A stretch of DNA of 64,000 nt from Nocardia stercoris (GCF_003696265.1 NZ_RFFH01000007.1:248001-312000); one strand, 5' to 3'; shown: positions 41,893 through 51,214, counted from the stretch's first letter. Made by a program: numbers and translations. The notes: generated from the sequence alone by a model not told the origin.

Positions 41893-44064
41893 ATGGGCTC
41901 GAAGACCGTACGCCGGCAGTGCACCCTGTGCGAAGCACACTGCGGAATCATCGTGACCGTCGAGAACACACAGGTCACCCGCATCGAAGGCAATCCCGAC
42001 GACGTGCTGTCGAAGGGATACATCTGCCCGAAGGCCACCGCCATGGGCGGCCTGCACCACGACCCGGACCGGCTGCGCACCCCCATGCGCCGGGTCGGTG
42101 ACCGGTTCGAACCGGTGGGCTGGGACGAGGCACTGCGCGAGATCGGTATCCGGCTGCGGCGGGTGCGGGCCGAGCACGGGCCGCACGCCATCGCCATGTA
42201 CCTGGGAAACCCTGCGGCGCACAGCACTTCGGTGCTCTACGCGCTGCTGCTGCGGGCAGTGCTGCGCACCCGGAACTTCTTCTCGGCCTCCTCGATCGAC
42301 CAGTTCCCGCAGGAGTTCGTGGCCTGGCGGATGTTCGGCTCCAACGTGCTCATGCCGATCGCCGATATCGACCGCACCGACCGGCTGGTGATCCTGGGCG
42401 CGAACCCGGCGGTGTCGAACGGGTCGGTGACCACGATGCCGGGCGCCCGGGACCGGATCCGCGCGATCCGGGCACGCGGCGGTTCGGTGGTCGTGATCGA
42501 CCCGCGGCGCACCGAGACCGCCCGGCTGGCCGACGAACACGTCGCCATCGAGCCCGGCGGTGACCCGTATCTGCTGCTGGCCATGCTGCACGTGCTGGTC
42601 ACCGAGCAGCTGTGCGACGAGCGACGGATCCGCGCGACCTGCACCGGCTGGGACGAATTGCGGGCGCTGGTCACGGGTTTCACCCCCGAGGACGCCGCAC
42701 CGCTCACCGGGATCGACCCGGACACGATCCGGCGGCTGGCCCGCGAGCACGCCGCCGCCGGCTCGGCGGTGCTGTACGCCCGGATCGGGGTGTGCCAGCA
42801 GACGACCGGGACGCTGACCCACTGGCTGGTGAACACGCTCAACGCCGTCACCGGCAACCTGGACCGGCCCGGCGGGCAGATGTTCGCGACCCCGCCCATC
42901 GACATCGCGCGGTTCACCAAGTATCTGCCGATGGGGTACGGCTCGTGGACCGATCGGTCCGGGGCGCACAAGTCGTTCCGGTCCGAGCTGCCGGTGGGTG
43001 TGCTGGCCGACGAAATCCTCACCCCGGGCGAGGGGCAGATCCGCGCCATGATCACCTACGCCGGCAATCCGGTGCTGTCCACGCCACAGCGCGGCGCCCT
43101 GGACAAGGCGCTCGACACACTGGATTTCTCGGTGGCCCTGGACATGTACATCACCGAAACCAGCCGCCACGCGGATTTCGTGCTGCCGCCGATCTCCCCG
43201 CTCGAACGCGAGGAACTCGATGTGCTGTTCCCGGTGTTCAGCGTGCGCAACAACATTCGCTACGACGCCCGCGTCTTCGACCCGCCCGCCGACGGATTGG
43301 AGGACTGGCAGATCCTGGCCCGCCTGATCACCGAGATGCTGCCGGTCCGCGGTCTCGCCGGGCGGATCACCAACGCCGTCTTCGCGCAGCTCAGCCCGCT
43401 GCGGCTGATCTCGGTGGGCGTGCTGACCGGTCCGCACGGCCCGCTGCGGCGCGGAATCCGGGGCGTGACCGCCGGCAAGACGCGCCGGTCCCCCGGCGGA
43501 ATCGACCTGGGCCCGTTGCAGCCACGGCTGCGCACCCTGCTGGGCACCGAGGATCGGCGAGTGCAGCTGGCGCCCACGGACTTCCGCGCCGCGGCCGTGG
43601 CGCTGATCGCCGACGCGCGCGGTGGCGTCGCCGCGACGATCGCGCCGGACGGCTACGACCTGAAGCTGATCGGCCGCCGCCACCTGCGCAGCAACAACTC
43701 CTGGCTGCACAACATCCCCACCATGGTGAAGGGCCGCGACCGCTGCACCGCGCTCATGCATCCCGCCGACGCCGCCGCCCGCGGGCTCATCGACGGCGAA
43801 CCGGTCACCGTGTCGTCCGAGGTCGGCGCCATCGAGGTGCCGCTGGAGATCAGCGACGAGATCCGGCCGGGCACGATCTCCGTGCCGCACGGCTACGGGC
43901 ACCGGGAAGCGGGCGTCGGATGGTCGGTGGCGGCGGAGCTGCCGGGCGCGAATGTGAACCTGCTGCACGACAACTCGCTCACCGACCCGTTCACCGGGAC
44001 CGCCGCGGTGAACAGCACCTGGGTGAGCGTGAGCGCGGCGGTCGCGGCCGCGGGCGCTCGATAG
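41893..44064 (+). CDS. Molybdopterin-dependent oxidoreductase with 4Fe-4S cluster
   Basis: A 723-residue DMSO-reductase-family enzyme. The N-terminal cluster motif is C10-x2-C13-x3-C17-x27-C45, followed by the Mo-bis-MGD domains (GANPAVSNGSVTTMPGA, VVIDPRRTETARLADEHV, YAGNPVLS) and the C-terminal molydopterin-dinucleotide-binding domain (LRSNNSWLHNIPTMVKG, MHPADAAARGL, ISVPHGYGH). No Tat signal, so it is cytoplasmic. The motif resembles mycobacterial BisC/Rv0197-like proteins. Electron partner and substrate are unknown; no small subunit is encoded nearby. A lone ABC ATPase follows at 9 bp. Confidence 0.92.
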   Translation: MGSKTVRRQCTLCEAHCGIIVTVENTQVTRIEGNPDDVLSKGYICPKATAMGGLHHDPDRLRTPMRRVGDRFEPVGWDEALREIGIRLRRVRAEHGPHAIAMYLGNPAAHSTSVLYALLLRAVLRTRNFFSASSIDQFPQEFVAWRMFGSNVLMPIADIDRTDRLVILGANPAVSNGSVTTMPGARDRIRAIRARGGSVVVIDPRRTETARLADEHVAIEPGGDPYLLLAMLHVLVTEQLCDERRIRATCTGWDELRALVTGFTPEDAAPLTGIDPDTIRRLAREHAAAGSAVLYARIGVCQQTTGTLTHWLVNTLNAVTGNLDRPGGQMFATPPIDIARFTKYLPMGYGSWTDRSGAHKSFRSELPVGVLADEILTPGEGQIRAMITYAGNPVLSTPQRGALDKALDTLDFSVALDMYITETSRHADFVLPPISPLEREELDVLFPVFSVRNNIRYDARVFDPPADGLEDWQILARLITEMLPVRGLAGRITNAVFAQLSPLRLISVGVLTGPHGPLRRGIRGVTAGKTRRSPGGIDLGPLQPRLRTLLGTEDRRVQLAPTDFRAAAVALIADARGGVAATIAPDGYDLKLIGRRHLRSNNSWLHNIPTMVKGRDRCTALMHPADAAARGLIDGEPVTVSSEVGAIEVPLEISDEIRPGTISVPHGYGHREAGVGWSVAAELPGANVNLLHDNSLTDPFTGTAAVNSTWVSVSAAVAAAGAR

Positions 44065-44073
44065 ATTGGCGGC

Positions 44074-44886
44074 ATGAAACCTGTCTTCGTGCAGCCCGAT
44101 CCGGCCGGGCCCGCGATCGAACTGACCGACGTCACCGTGCGCGCCGACCGCACGCCGCTGATCCAGCACGTGAACTGGCGGGTCGACTACGGGCAGCACT
44201 GGGTGGTGCTGGGCCGCAACGGCGCCGGTAAGACCACGACCATGTCGGTGGCTGCGGCGCAACGGTTTCCGAGCTCCGGCACCGCGGTCGTCCTGGGCCG
44301 CCGGATGGGCACGGTCGACCTGCGCGACCTGCGCACCTACATCGGGCTGGTCGGTGCGGCGCAACGACTTCCGGACGAGACCGGCCACACCGCGCACACC
44401 GTGGTGCTGACCGGGCACAGCGGCAGTGTGCTGCCGCTGTGGGAGCGCTACGACGATACGATCCGCGATCGCGCCGCGAAACTGCTGGAACTGGTCGGCT
44501 GCGCGAACCTGGCCGAGCGGCCGGTCCGGGTGCTCTCGCAGGGCGAGCGGGCCCGGGTCCGGCTGGCGCGCGCCCTCATGGCCGACCCGATGCTGCTCAT
44601 CCTCGACGAACCGTTCGCCGGCCTCGACCTGCCCGCCCGGGAGGATATGCTGGCCGCGCTGCACACCCTCGCGGCCGCCCAGCCGAAGCTGGCCACGGTC
44701 ACCGTCACCCACCATCTCGAGGAGATCCCGGTGACCACGTCGCATCTGTTGATGCTGCGCGCGGGCACGGTGCTCGCCGCGGGTCCGATCGCGGATACGC
44801 TCACCGACGCCGATCTGTCCGACTGCTTCGACCGGGATCTGGCGGTGCACCGGATCGGCGAGCGCTGGGCGGCGCACGCTCGCTGA
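44074..44886 (+). CDS. ABC transporter ATP-binding protein (ModF/lone ATPase type)
   Basis: A 270-residue ATPase with Walker A G47-R-N-G-A-G-K53-T, the ABC signature LSQGERARVRLARALM, Walker B LLILDEPFAGLD and the switch histidine in TVTHHLEEIP. The H-x-E-E-I-P ending and compact size resemble YlmA/ModF-like ATPases that occur without a permease. No membrane partner is encoded next to it, so it may serve a distant transporter or act on a cytosolic target. It is the last gene of the plus-strand run, nine bases after the molybdoenzyme. Confidence 0.88.
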   Translation: MKPVFVQPDPAGPAIELTDVTVRADRTPLIQHVNWRVDYGQHWVVLGRNGAGKTTTMSVAAAQRFPSSGTAVVLGRRMGTVDLRDLRTYIGLVGAAQRLPDETGHTAHTVVLTGHSGSVLPLWERYDDTIRDRAAKLLELVGCANLAERPVRVLSQGERARVRLARALMADPMLLILDEPFAGLDLPAREDMLAALHTLAAAQPKLATVTVTHHLEEIPVTTSHLLMLRAGTVLAAGPIADTLTDADLSDCFDRDLAVHRIGERWAAHAR

Positions 44887-45185
44887 GGGAACCGGCGTTC
44901 GACCGCAGCGTGCGGGAGTCCCAGCATCGGGTACCGCAGGCGTACCGGCCGTTCGATCCGTTGGGCAACGTAAATCGCGGCCGGTCACCGACATCGACCG
45001 ATACTGCCGTCCAGCCGCTCATCGAATACACCCGGCCCCAGCAACGGCCTTCCAGGTGTCGAACCGATCCTCGTCGAGACCGGCCGTGTCCAGAGTGGTC
45101 TGACGCGCGACGATGAGAACGCGGTCCGGGCCAGGCCGGTTGGCGATGACGGCGTCAGCCGGTCGTGCGGCAGGTTGTGTCGCGC
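44887..45185. other. Non-coding stretch with a possible gene remnant
   Basis: No complete gene is seen in this 299-bp gap between convergent genes. On the minus strand, 45019 to about 45160 encodes a protein-like tail (DRVLIVARQTTLDTAGLDED, then RFDTWKAV, ending AGAGCIR and TGA) with coding-like codon positions but no usable start or upstream body. It may be the eroded end of a lost gene. No clear terminator hairpin was found. Confidence 0.25.
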
Positions 45186-45824
45186 TCAGCGGCGGGTCCC
45201 ACGCGGGCTCGTCGCGGCGGCGTCGACGAGCTGGCGGATCCACTCGGCGATCGCGTCGGTGACCTGCGGGTACACCGGCTCGTGCAGGAGGTCGTGGCCG
45301 GCGTCGGGGTATTCGATCAACCGCACCGAGGCCCGGCGCGCGGCCCAGTCCCGCACGGCGTCCACCGGCGCGCGGCGGTCGTCGCAGCCGTGCAGGGCGA
45401 GGATCGGCAGGTCCGGCGGAAGTGCGGGATGGGCGGCGAGCGCGGTGGCGGGAGTGCCGGTCAGCACCAGGGCTGTGCACGACGGCAGCAGCTGCAGTGC
45501 GGTGCGGGCACCCAGTGAGTGGCCGGCGACGATGAGCGGCGCAGCGGGCCCCTCGGCGCGCACGAGCTCGACGAATCGTCGCGCGTCACCGCCGATCCGG
45601 GTGGCGTCCCGCGCCGCGTCGGCATCGCCTTCGCTGAGGCCCTGACCGGCGGTGTCGAGCCCCCAGGTTTCGATGCCGCAGGCCGCCAGCCGGCGGGCGA
45701 AGCGGTGGTAGTGGCCGCTGTGCTGGCCCATGCCCGGCAGCCAGGCCAGGACAGCCGCCGGTGTGCCGGGAGCCGGCCACCGGCGATAGTGCAGGCGGCC
45801 GCCGGTTCCGTCGAAAAACGGCAT
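45186..45824 (-). CDS. Alpha/beta hydrolase (monoacylglycerol-lipase-like)
   Basis: A 212-residue serine hydrolase: oxyanion segment WLPGMGQHSGHYHRFARRLA, nucleophile S103 in GHSLGA, probable acid D148 or D149 in HGCDDRRAPV, and H177 in DAGHDLL. The pattern is that of the serine aminopeptidase S33/monoglyceride lipase group, but it is shorter than usual because the cap is reduced. No signal peptide. It is last in a run of minus-strand genes, 28 bases from the methyltransferase. Confidence 0.88.
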   Translation of the reverse strand: MPFFDGTGGRLHYRRWPAPGTPAAVLAWLPGMGQHSGHYHRFARRLAACGIETWGLDTAGQGLSEGDADAARDATRIGGDARRFVELVRAEGPAAPLIVAGHSLGARTALQLLPSCTALVLTGTPATALAAHPALPPDLPILALHGCDDRRAPVDAVRDWAARRASVRLIEYPDAGHDLLHEPVYPQVTDAIAEWIRQLVDAAATSPRGTRR

Positions 45825-45852
45825 GCGCCGGGCCTTTCCGTTCGATGCGGGG

Positions 45853-46476
45853 TCACACGGTGGGATGTGCGACCAGACGCTCGACGATACCGAGGGCGAA
45901 CCGTTCGACCGTGTCCACGGTGAATCCGGCCGCCGGCAGCCGCAGCAGCGGGCGGCGACGGAAGTGTTCCTCGCTCAACGGCACCGTGACCCGCTCCAGC
46001 AGCCACTGCACGCCGCGCACCGGCGCGGGCGCGGCCTCGACGTGGTCGGCGAGCAGCAGCCGGCCGTCGGGCCGCAGCACGCGGCGCATCTCGCGCAGCG
46101 CGGCGTCGACATCGAGGATCGAGCACAGGCCGAAGGTGCACACCACGGTGTCGAACGCGGCGTCGTCGAACGGCATGGCCGTGGCGTCCCCGGGAACCAG
46201 GGTGACCGGCCGGCCGGATTCATCGGCCCGGGCCCGCGCCCGCGCCATCATCTCGGGGCTGAAGTCGAGGCCGGTGAGCCGCACGTCCGCCGGGTAGAGC
46301 GGCAGGTTCATGCCGGTCCCGATCGCGACCTCGAGGGTGTCGCCGGTCGCCCGGGAGCACACCCACTCCCGGGTGTCGCCGAACAGGTGGCGGTCGAAGA
46401 ACCGCATCTGCGGCTCGTACCACCGCACCTGCTTGTCCCAGGCCCGGGCGAGCTTCTGGCTGCGCGCTGAATCCAC
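45853..46476 (-). CDS. Class I SAM-dependent methyltransferase
   Basis: A 207-residue methyltransferase of the UbiE/PhcB-like type. Motif I is LEVAIGTGMNLPLYP, motif II covers DATAMPFDDAAFDTVVCTFG, and RRVLRPDGRLLLADHVEA is the conserved post-II strand. The C-terminal part with HFRRRPLLRLPAAGFTVDTV suggests a small lipophilic or phospholipid-like substrate. It lies between the P450 and hydrolase genes on the same strand (30-base spacing to the P450 stop), so may tailor the same metabolite. Confidence 0.9.
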   Translation of the reverse strand: MDSARSQKLARAWDKQVRWYEPQMRFFDRHLFGDTREWVCSRATGDTLEVAIGTGMNLPLYPADVRLTGLDFSPEMMARARARADESGRPVTLVPGDATAMPFDDAAFDTVVCTFGLCSILDVDAALREMRRVLRPDGRLLLADHVEAAPAPVRGVQWLLERVTVPLSEEHFRRRPLLRLPAAGFTVDTVERFALGIVERLVAHPTV

Positions 46477-46505
46477 GGCTACCTCCTCGCCCCGATCCTA
46501 AGGCG

Positions 46506-47687
46506 CTACCCCCGGTCCCACTGCACGTGCAGGGCGGTCGGGCCGTGCATCGCCGAACCGAGGGCGCCGAGGACGAACGGGTGCTCCGAGCCGGGGACCA
46601 GGCGGAGGCCGGGCAGCTCGTCGAGCAGCCGCGACACCAGGGTGCGGGCCTCCAGCCGGGCCAGCGGGGCGCCCAGGCAGTAGTGCGGCCCGGCCGCGAA
46701 CAGTAGGTGCTCGGGTTTGCGGTGGATATCGAAAACCTCTGGCGCGGTGAAGTATTCGTCGTCGTAATGGGCGGAGGCCTGACACAGGACGACATCAGCG
46801 CCGGCGGGGATGGTGACACCGCTCAACGTCACCGCGCGCGTGGTCGAGCGCAGCACACCGACGAACGACGGGGTCCAGCGCATCGACTCTTCCAAGGCGG
46901 CCGGGAGCAGGGAGCGGTCGCGCCGCACCTCGTCGAGCGCCGCCGGGTGCAGGAGCAGGGCGCCGAGCGCGCACGCGGTCATCCAGGTGGTGGTCTCGAA
47001 GCCGCCGATCACCAAGCCGACCGCGAAGATCAGCATCTGGTCGAAGTCGAAGACGCCGGCGTCCTGGTAGGCGCGGACCACCCGGCCCAGCAGATTGTCC
47101 TGTGGCGCGGCCGCCTGCCGCTCGACGATATCGCGAACATGTTCGCGCACCGCGTCGTACGCGGTGCGGCCCACCGCACCCACCGCCGGATCCTTGCGGT
47201 ACATGTTCCACGCCACCAGCTGGTTGACCCACAACCGGCACGGTTCCAGATACTCGGCGGTCAGGCCGAGCAGCGGGGCGATCACCTCCACCGGCAGCGG
47301 CAGGCACAGCTCGGCCACCAGTTCGGCGGTGTCCCGGTCGCGCAGGCCCGCGACCAGGCGCTCGACGACCGGTTCGACCACGGCGACCCGGTACTCGGCG
47401 ACCGCACGCGGGCCGAACGCGGGCGCGAAAAGGCGCCGATGGTGGGCGTGCGCGGCGCCGTCCATGGCGGAGAAGGTGCCCAGCAGGGCCGCGTGGTCGT
47501 AGATCTCGTTGCTGAACAGCTGCGGATTGCGCAGGGCCCAGTCGACATCCGCGTACCGCATGACCACCCAGGCCTGCCGGACCTCGTCCCAGTACACCGG
47601 CATTTCGCGGCGCACGGCGGCCATGGCCTTGCCGAGATCGACCGGTGAGTCGGAGGCGAACAGGTAGGGGTCGTCGAGAATGTCCAT
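46506..47687 (-). CDS. Cytochrome P450
   Basis: A 393-residue class I bacterial P450. The I-helix oxygen-activation motif is GGFETTT, the K-helix ExxR is in EESMRWTPS, and the heme-binding loop is FAAGPHYCLG with the axial C337. The start is ATG 47687 with AAAGGA nine bases upstream; a TTG three codons earlier is an alternative. Such enzymes need an external ferredoxin and reductase; none is encoded next to it, though the reductase at 22087 is in this window. Close neighbours are a methyltransferase, thioesterase-like and SnoaL-like proteins, a plausible tailoring set. Confidence 0.93.
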   Translation of the reverse strand: MDILDDPYLFASDSPVDLGKAMAAVRREMPVYWDEVRQAWVVMRYADVDWALRNPQLFSNEIYDHAALLGTFSAMDGAAHAHHRRLFAPAFGPRAVAEYRVAVVEPVVERLVAGLRDRDTAELVAELCLPLPVEVIAPLLGLTAEYLEPCRLWVNQLVAWNMYRKDPAVGAVGRTAYDAVREHVRDIVERQAAAPQDNLLGRVVRAYQDAGVFDFDQMLIFAVGLVIGGFETTTWMTACALGALLLHPAALDEVRRDRSLLPAALEESMRWTPSFVGVLRSTTRAVTLSGVTIPAGADVVLCQASAHYDDEYFTAPEVFDIHRKPEHLLFAAGPHYCLGAPLARLEARTLVSRLLDELPGLRLVPGSEHPFVLGALGSAMHGPTALHVQWDRG

Positions 47688-47751
47688 GCGCCGCAATCCT
47701 TTCCGACCGGATCAGATTAAGCGGCACGACGGCCGAGTGTGCGGGAACGCC

Positions 47752-48609
47752 TCAGCCGTGCCGGCCGACCCACTCCGCGGTGCCGCGATTGGGGATGAAC
47801 TCGTCGATGACCGCGCCGCTGATCTGACGCCGTTCGTTGGCCAGCGCCGACACCGTGCACAGCGCGAACGGGCCCTGCTCGTCGTAGAGGACCGCGCCAC
47901 CGGCGGCGATACCGTCCGCGCTGAAGTGTTGTGCCGCTTCGATACCCATCTCCGCGGCCACCGGCTGGCGCGAGAAGTTCACCGACACATCGGCATTGAT
48001 GAAGCCGATTCCTTCGGTGCCCCAATTGGTCACCAGGCTGGCCTGTTCGGCGGCCATCACGGCGTAGCAGAACGGGGAACTCTCGCAGCCCGCCACCACC
48101 GGGATATTGCGCACCCACTTGCGTTTACGCGAGGTGTTCTGATGGCCGGACATGGCCACCGACCAGCCGGCGTCGCTGCCGAACAGGTGCGTCGGCGGTG
48201 TCACCTCGTCGAGCAGCCGCCGCGGCGGCAGCGGCGGTTCGGTGTCGCTGCGCCACAGCTCCCCCGGCGGCTGGATGGACCGCTTGAGCAGGGTGGCGGT
48301 GGCGCGGGCCACGGGTTCGCCGTCGGCGTGCAGGACAGCGGTGACCGCGCGGATCCGGTTGCCGTCCCGGGTCAGCTCGCAGGTGACGGAGACCGGCACC
48401 GCCGGTACCGGCTGGTGCAGATCGACGGTGTACCGAGCCGGCGCGAATCCCTCTGTCAGGTAACGGCTTTCGATCTCCCGGGCCAGCAGACCGCACACCG
48501 GCGGACCGGACAGGATGCCCGGCGCCCACAGGCTCCGCGACCACGCGGTCGGGGTGTACACCTGCCCGTCCGCGGTGAAGTACCCGTGCTGGCTGTCCTG
48601 ACCGCTCAT
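47752..48609 (-). CDS. Thioesterase-like (double hotdog) family protein
   Basis: A 285-residue protein with two related halves, as in TesB-type acyl-CoA thioesterases: the first with YTPTAWSRSLWAPGILSGPPV and LHQPVPAVPVSV, the second with INADVSVNFSRQPVAAEMGIEAA and GPFALCTVSALANERRQ. The catalytic triad of TesB cannot be assigned. The protein ends NRGTAEWVGRHG. ATG at 48609. It is co-directional with the SnoaL-like gene upstream (56 bp) and P450 downstream (64 bp). It probably acts on a CoA-bound intermediate (inference). Confidence 0.75.
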   Translation of the reverse strand: MSGQDSQHGYFTADGQVYTPTAWSRSLWAPGILSGPPVCGLLAREIESRYLTEGFAPARYTVDLHQPVPAVPVSVTCELTRDGNRIRAVTAVLHADGEPVARATATLLKRSIQPPGELWRSDTEPPLPPRRLLDEVTPPTHLFGSDAGWSVAMSGHQNTSRKRKWVRNIPVVAGCESSPFCYAVMAAEQASLVTNWGTEGIGFINADVSVNFSRQPVAAEMGIEAAQHFSADGIAAGGAVLYDEQGPFALCTVSALANERRQISGAVIDEFIPNRGTAEWVGRHG

Positions 48610-48665
48610 GCCCTCACGGTAGATCACGGCCGCCGGGCTACCTCCGGGCACCCGGTGCGGGCCGG

Positions 48666-49121
48666 TCAGCTCGTGGCGCCGCCCGGGGTCGCGTCGGGGG
48701 CGACGAACATGTAGCTCTTCTCCTCCACCCGCTGCCGGATCTTCCACGTGCCGTCCACCCGCGCGAACGTGTCCAGGTACCACAGCCCGCACAGCATGAG
48801 GTGGCGCGAGCCGTCGGCGCCGTCGACCAGCATGGGGTTGTGGCACATGGTGCGCGCGGTGGCGGTATCACCGTCGACCCGGATCGAGGAGTTGCTGATC
48901 AGATGCTGGAAGGCCGCGAAGTTCGGCATGACGGTTTCCAGGAACTTCTTGGTGGAAGCCAGGTCGCCGGCCGGCCCGCCCATCGCGGTGTAGTCGATGT
49001 GCGCGTCCGCGGTGAACACCTCGTCGAGCAGGTCCCACTGGCGGGTGTCCACCGCATGCGAATACCGAACCATCAGGTCCTCGATCTCCATGCGGTCCGA
49101 GATCTCCTGCAGCGACAGCAT
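48666..49121 (-). CDS. SnoaL-like / nuclear transport factor 2 family protein
   Basis: A 151-residue cone-fold protein. The start LSLQEISDRMEIEDLMVRYS and HAVDTRQWDLLDEVFTADAH with IDYTAMGG follow the SnoaL_4 pattern, with the histidine and aspartates that in some relatives form the active site of dehydratases such as scytalone dehydratase. MFVAPDATPGGATS is a flexible end. It is the second such protein in the window (the other at 10395, only distantly similar). It sits in the P450 gene run. Confidence 0.82.
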   Translation of the reverse strand: MLSLQEISDRMEIEDLMVRYSHAVDTRQWDLLDEVFTADAHIDYTAMGGPAGDLASTKKFLETVMPNFAAFQHLISNSSIRVDGDTATARTMCHNPMLVDGADGSRHLMLCGLWYLDTFARVDGTWKIRQRVEEKSYMFVAPDATPGGATS

Positions 49122-49216
49122 CGGCCGGCCTCCCTATCGACGGCAACGTTCCGGTCAAGTGACCAGGGTAGGCCGGGACCACCGTGTGTACGCCCGATTC
49201 CGAAACCGGCTCCCGA

Positions 49217-50470
49217 TCACCGGGTAGGCGCCGGGGCCGGTTCGACCGCCGGATCACCACCGGGGACCGCGTCACCCGGATAGAACACCGGGAGCACGGC
49301 TTTCAACAGGGTGAGGGCCGATCCTTCGCCGGACGGGACCGTCGCCAGGTTGGTGGCGATCACGATGGTGAGGTCCGTGGCCGGGTCGTAGCCCATGAAG
49401 GTCATGTAGCCGGGGAGCTGGCCGTCGTGACCGTAGAGGTGTTTGCCGAAGCGGACCAGGCCGAGGCCGTAACCGGCGTTGTCCGGGGCGGCCGGGTCGA
49501 TGGGCCGGACGCTGTCCATCCGCAGCTGTTGGGTTTTCGCGTCCAGCAGGCCGCCGCCGACCAGAGCCTTCACATAGGTGGCCAGGTCGCCGACCGTGGA
49601 GATCCCGGCCCCGGCCGTCCAGGTCCACGACGGGTTGTCGTCGGTCCGGTCGGCCGGTTTCACGGTGCCGGCCCGGGCCGCGGCCTGCTGGTCGGGCGGC
49701 AGGGCGAAGGTGGCGATGGTGGCGATGGTGGAAACGTAGGTGCCGAAGGCGTAGCCCCGCGGATGCGGTTGCGGGATCGAGTTGTCGGTGGGCGCGGGGA
49801 ACGAGGTGTGCCGCAGGCCGAGCGGCTCGTCGATGCCGGCGCGGAAGATGTCCGCGATCGACTCACCGGTCAGCTTCTCGATGATCAGGCCCAGCAGGAT
49901 CGTATTGGTGTTGCTGTACTCGAACCGCTCGCCGGGCTGGAAGTCCACCGGGTGCGCGAACGCGATCGCGAGCAGTTGCTGGGGCGTCCACACCCGCTGC
50001 GGGTCCGCGTCGAGCGCGGTACTCAGGCCGAGGTCGTCACTGTAGTTGTAGAGCCCGCTGCGCATCTCGGCGAGCTGCGCGACGGTGATGCGGTCCCCGC
50101 CCGGCACATCCGGGACGTAGTTCGCGACCGGGTCGTCGAGCCGCAGCCTGCCCTGCTGCACGAGCTGCAGGATCACCGTCACCGTCATGGTCTTGGTGTT
50201 GCTGCCGATCCGGAAGTGGTCGTCGACCCCGATCGGGTCGTTCCGGTCCAATGTCCCAGTGCCGAAGGACTCGGTCCAGTCGCCGAGTTTCGGTGACCGG
50301 ACCAGGACCACGGCGCCGGGAATCACGTTGTCCCGCATCACCTCGGTGAGCACCGGCCGCAGCGTCGTGGCGTAGGCGGGCTCGGATCGCGGATGCGACG
50401 GGTTCGAGGTGCCGCAGGCCGCGGCGAGCAACCCGGCACCGACCACGACCGTCGCGATTCTCGTACCCAT
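49217..50470 (-). CDS. Serine hydrolase, class C beta-lactamase/DD-peptidase family lipoprotein
   Basis: A 417-residue secreted penicillin-binding-like hydrolase. The N terminus MGTRIATVVVGAGLLAAACG is a lipoprotein signal with probable modified C19, though alanine at -3 is atypical. Catalytic motifs are S90-N-T-K93 (SxxK), Y185-S-N187 (YxN) and H348-D-G350 (KTG equivalent). It would act on the outer face of the membrane as an esterase or D-amino peptidase. The C-terminal 20 residues are proline-alanine rich. It is followed on the same strand by the SnoaL-like gene after 95 bp. Confidence 0.9.
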   Translation of the reverse strand: MGTRIATVVVGAGLLAAACGTSNPSHPRSEPAYATTLRPVLTEVMRDNVIPGAVVLVRSPKLGDWTESFGTGTLDRNDPIGVDDHFRIGSNTKTMTVTVILQLVQQGRLRLDDPVANYVPDVPGGDRITVAQLAEMRSGLYNYSDDLGLSTALDADPQRVWTPQQLLAIAFAHPVDFQPGERFEYSNTNTILLGLIIEKLTGESIADIFRAGIDEPLGLRHTSFPAPTDNSIPQPHPRGYAFGTYVSTIATIATFALPPDQQAAARAGTVKPADRTDDNPSWTWTAGAGISTVGDLATYVKALVGGGLLDAKTQQLRMDSVRPIDPAAPDNAGYGLGLVRFGKHLYGHDGQLPGYMTFMGYDPATDLTIVIATNLATVPSGEGSALTLLKAVLPVFYPGDAVPGGDPAVEPAPAPTR

Positions 50471-50557
50471 GGCTCACATCCGGTGCTCGTCGGGAGAAGC
50501 TGCGGTGACGACAGCTACCCTACGGCAAATACCGTGCGGCGGCGCCCGATCCGGACG

Positions 50558-51175
50558 TCACCGCCCCGCCGCGTCGAGCGCCGGGACGAGCGGCGCCAGC
50601 GCGGCGCGGAGCAGGCCGGGCAGCGAGCCGGACGTGACGACGAAACCCGAACCGGCAGCCGGCTGTAGCCAATGCCCCAGTGCGACACGGATCGCGGCGG
50701 CCACCGACCCGGCGAGCACGTCGGCGGTGAGTTCGTCGCGGGCATCGAGACGGTCCGCGATCGCTGCGGCCAGCGGCTCGGACAGCGCGCCGGTCGTGTC
50801 GAGGAACGCCGCGCGCAGCGCCGGGTGCGTGGTGATCAGCAGCAGCGCGTCGCGATGCCGCTCGCCCGGGTCGGTGTAGCGGGCGACGACCGCGTCGACG
50901 ACCGCGTCGGCGAGTGGCACCTCCGCGGGCCGAGCAGCGACGGCGGCCGCGATCTGCCCCTCGCGCTCGGCGGTGACGGCCGCGACGATCGCGTGCTCAC
51001 GGCTGGGGAAGTAGTTGTTGTAGGTCCGCGGTGAGACGCCCGCCGCCGCGGCGATGTCCTCGACGCGCACGTTGTCCGGCCCGCGTTCCAGGGCCAAGCG
51101 CAGCGCGGCGTCCCGCAGCGCCGCGCGTGTGGCCTGCTTCTTGCGCTCCCGCAATCCCGTCGGTCCGATCGTCAC
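50558..51175 (-). CDS. TetR/AcrR family transcriptional regulator
   Basis: A 205-residue repressor starting at GTG 51175 (MTIGPTGLRERKKQATRAAL), with AGGATCGG upstream; a longer frame to 51223 would enter the operator. The DNA-binding part is at about residues 10-60 (RAALRDAALRLALERG, then IAAAAGVSPRTYNNYFPSREHA), with a small TetR_C_17-like ligand domain. It is divergent from the TIM-barrel-like gene at 51280, and the AT-rich gap contains the palindrome TGCGTGCACGCA, the likely operator. Confidence 0.92.
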   Translation of the reverse strand: MTIGPTGLRERKKQATRAALRDAALRLALERGPDNVRVEDIAAAAGVSPRTYNNYFPSREHAIVAAVTAEREGQIAAAVAARPAEVPLADAVVDAVVARYTDPGERHRDALLLITTHPALRAAFLDTTGALSEPLAAAIADRLDARDELTADVLAGSVAAAIRVALGHWLQPAAGSGFVVTSGSLPGLLRAALAPLVPALDAAGR

Positions 51176-51214
51176 GGCCCGATCCTGCCAGAAAAATCTG
51201 CGCACACGAAATAT

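Noticed and set aside
40483..44994. A minus-strand open frame of about 1,500 codons opposite the flavoprotein, DUF4184, molybdoenzyme and ABC genes
   Set aside because: The plus strand has four well-matched gene families here. The long antisense frame has low-complexity Arg/Gly/His/Pro content and is a normal by-product of high GC content.
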